Below are positions 6,295-7,626 of a stretch of 7,626 bases of DNA, one piece after another. The number at the start of each line of letters is the position of its first letter. The first letter of the stretch is position 1. A program made the translations under genes and the position numbers. The stretch comes from Deltaproteobacteria bacterium (lineage in GTDB: Bacteria; Desulfobacterota; Desulfuromonadia; Desulfuromonadales; BM103), in contig SBFN01000172.1 of NCBI GenBank assembly GCA_006226895.1, forward strand, positions 1 to 7,626, in the 5' to 3' direction. The notes beneath the pieces are model-generated. The model was not told the origin of the DNA. It saw only the letters and a list, made by a program, of their open reading frames with translations, and ran no database searches.

Positions 6295-6858
6295 ATGCCC
6301 AAGCGATCCATAAGATCACATTTTTTGACCGAGCGTAAATCTCGCTCAAGTCAAAACTGTGCCGATTCGAGCTCAGAAATTCAGAGGCGCTTTATGTGCT
6401 CCGGTCTCTTCCGCGATGCCCGCTGTCTGGCTCTCTACAGCGCCATTCATAACGAGGTCAGCACTGATGAGATCGTTGGACAGGCTCTTGATAGTGATAA
6501 ATCTCTGGTCTTTCCGCGGGTAAATGGAGAGGCCCTCGAGTTTGTCGCGATTGAGAGCCCCACAGAGCTGATCTCTGGTGCCTTTGGTGTGAAGGAGCCG
6601 AAGGGCTGTAATGTGATCCCGGTCGAGAAAGTCGATCTGATTGTTGTCCCTGGTGTCGCCTTTGATCAAAAGGGGCATCGGCTTGGTTACGGGCGAGGTT
6701 ATTATGACCGTGCCCTGGCAAAGTGTCAGAGTCCTTGCCTGAAGGTTGGCTTTGCCTATGATTTTCAGCTGGTCGAAGAACTGCCAGCGACAGACTATGA
6801 TGAAACGCTTTCCATGTTGATTACGGAGAGTCAAACGTTAAACTTTTCCGCCTGTTGA
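6295..6858 (+). CDS. 5-formyltetrahydrofolate cyclo-ligase
   Basis: This enzyme (EC 6.3.3.2; known as YgfA/Fau/MTHFS) uses ATP to convert 5-formyltetrahydrofolate to 5,10-methenyltetrahydrofolate, returning a storage folate to one-carbon metabolism in the cytoplasm. The 187 residues match the family. The N-terminus has the K/R-rich nucleotide-binding start (Lys3, Arg4, Arg7), followed by RCLALYSAIHNEVSTDEI. The signature PGVAFDQKGHRLGYGRGYYD occupies residues 119-138, with the glycine-rich loop that binds phosphate. The ATG at 6295 gives the expected N-terminus. Its ribosome binding site is weak (GGGA at 6283-6286), and a hairpin covers it. Position after 6S RNA is the familiar ssrS-ygfA arrangement, and no terminator was seen between them, so readthrough from the 6S promoter is likely. 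Confidence 0.95.
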   Translation: MPKRSIRSHFLTERKSRSSQNCADSSSEIQRRFMCSGLFRDARCLALYSAIHNEVSTDEIVGQALDSDKSLVFPRVNGEALEFVAIESPTELISGAFGVKEPKGCNVIPVEKVDLIVVPGVAFDQKGHRLGYGRGYYDRALAKCQSPCLKVGFAYDFQLVEELPATDYDETLSMLITESQTLNFSAC

Positions 6859-6916
6859 CCGCTAAAGTGGCCGGAGGCGTCTTACGAAAACAATGCCAAT
6901 TAGGGAGGTGACGGCT

Positions 6917-7626
6917 TTGAATACAGAAATGATAATTTACCTGATTGCCGGTTTGGTCGTTGGCGGTGTCCTCGGCGCGGTGCTCCGAAGCAAATCTTCG
7001 GGGTCCAAGCTGGCCAACGCTGAGCGTGAAGCAGCGCAGATCGTCGAGAGTTCGAAAAAAGAGGCTGAGACTATTCGCAAAGAGGCGGAGATTCAGTCTA
7101 AAGATGTTGTTTTTAAAGCAAAAGCTGCTTGGGAAGATGAGGTTCGAGAATCACGCAAAGAGCTTCAGTCTCAGGAAAAAAGGCTGGTGCAGAAAGAGGA
7201 GAACCTGGATCGCAAGGTCTCGCAGGTTGAAACCCGTGATCAGGATCTGACACGTCGTGAGCAGTCCCTGCTGGATCGTGATCGCAACCTTCAACAGCGA
7301 ACCAATGAGGTCGAGGCCTTGATTGCAGAGCAACGTGTCAAGCTGGAAAAAGTTTCTGGCTTGAGTTCGGAAGAGGCCAAACAGCAACTGATCATCGCGA
7401 TGGAGAGTGAGGCCCGACACGATGCGGCCAAACTTATCAAGCAGATTGAGGACGAGGCAAAGGAAAGCGCCGACAAGAAAGCCAAGAAGATTCTTTCGCT
7501 GACGATTCAACGTTATGCCGGTGATTATGTCGCTGAAAAGACAATCAACTCCGTGGCCTTGCCCAGTGACGAAATGAAGGGGCGGATTATTGGTCGTGAA
7601 GGACGTAATATCCGCGCGATTGAGGC
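6917..7626 (+). CDS. rny: Ribonuclease Y, partial (3' end beyond window)
   Basis: RNase Y is a membrane-anchored endoribonuclease that starts mRNA decay. The first 236 codons are present. An N-terminal transmembrane segment (residues 5-23, IIYLIAGLVVGGVLGAVL) is followed by a long charged coiled coil (about 28-150) rich in Glu, Lys, Arg and Gln. A region with KKAKKILSLTIQRYAGDY comes next, then the start of the KH RNA-binding domain with MKGRIIGREGRNIRAIE (220-236) and its GxxG loop at 226-229. The catalytic HD domain lies beyond the window. I choose TTG at 6917 because GGGAGG at 6903-6908 is 8 nt upstream. The in-frame ATG at 6929 gives a more usual start codon but would be 20 nt from that site. 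The frame is open to the window end. It lies 58 nt after the folate gene. Confidence 0.95.
   Translation, partial: MNTEMIIYLIAGLVVGGVLGAVLRSKSSGSKLANAEREAAQIVESSKKEAETIRKEAEIQSKDVVFKAKAAWEDEVRESRKELQSQEKRLVQKEENLDRKVSQVETRDQDLTRREQSLLDRDRNLQQRTNEVEALIAEQRVKLEKVSGLSSEEAKQQLIIAMESEARHDAAKLIKQIEDEAKESADKKAKKILSLTIQRYAGDYVAEKTINSVALPSDEMKGRIIGREGRNIRAIE

Noticed and set aside
6855..6887. TTGACC at the end of the folate gene as an rny promoter
   Set aside because: No acceptable -10 lies 16-18 nt downstream; the nearest candidate, TTACGA, is at 21 nt.
1..7626. Mobile elements, CRISPR arrays, tRNA or rRNA genes
   Set aside because: No transposase, integrase, spaced repeat array, cloverleaf or rRNA motif was seen. 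The window is essentially continuous housekeeping genes.

Overview
This window is a chromosomal housekeeping block, every gene on the + strand, of moderate-to-high GC. The gene order (smc, a small Roadblock/LC7 gene, ftsY, a zapB-like gene, zapA, 6S RNA, 5-formyltetrahydrofolate cyclo-ligase, rny) and the protein sequences suggest a Desulfuromonadales-type bacterium (the Geobacter/Desulfuromonas/Pelobacter branch of the old Deltaproteobacteria). That placement is inferred from remembered synteny and was not searched.

Layout. Positions 1-176 contain no convincing gene. Positions 177-3710 encode a full-length Smc chromosome-organising ATPase, followed after 3 nt by a 119-residue Roadblock/LC7 protein (3714-4073). 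A 109-nt gap (4074-4182) holds two alternative upstream hairpins and a terminator-like stem plus T-run, placed only 19 nt before ftsY (4183-5439), the SRP receptor, which here has an N-terminal transmembrane segment. A 64-nt gap with a promoter-like site overlapping a 13-bp palindrome leads to a GTG-started coiled-coil protein resembling ZapB (5504-5695), whose stop overlaps the start of zapA (5692-5970). Immediately after zapA lies an extended -10 promoter and a 324-nt non-coding stretch that folds like 6S RNA (core about 6017-6272). Next is the folate gene (6295-6858; fau/ygfA), the classic 6S neighbour. The window ends inside rny (6917 onward), encoding membrane-anchored RNase Y, cut off in its KH domain.

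Together the genes serve chromosome compaction (Smc), membrane protein targeting (FtsY), Z-ring assembly (ZapB-like, ZapA), growth-phase control of RNA polymerase (6S RNA), one-carbon metabolism and mRNA decay. I found no mobile element, CRISPR array, tRNA, rRNA or defence cassette. The most interesting points are regulatory: competing structures at the 6S/folate-gene junction, the terminator-like leader of ftsY, and the unexplained smc-Roadblock pairing.
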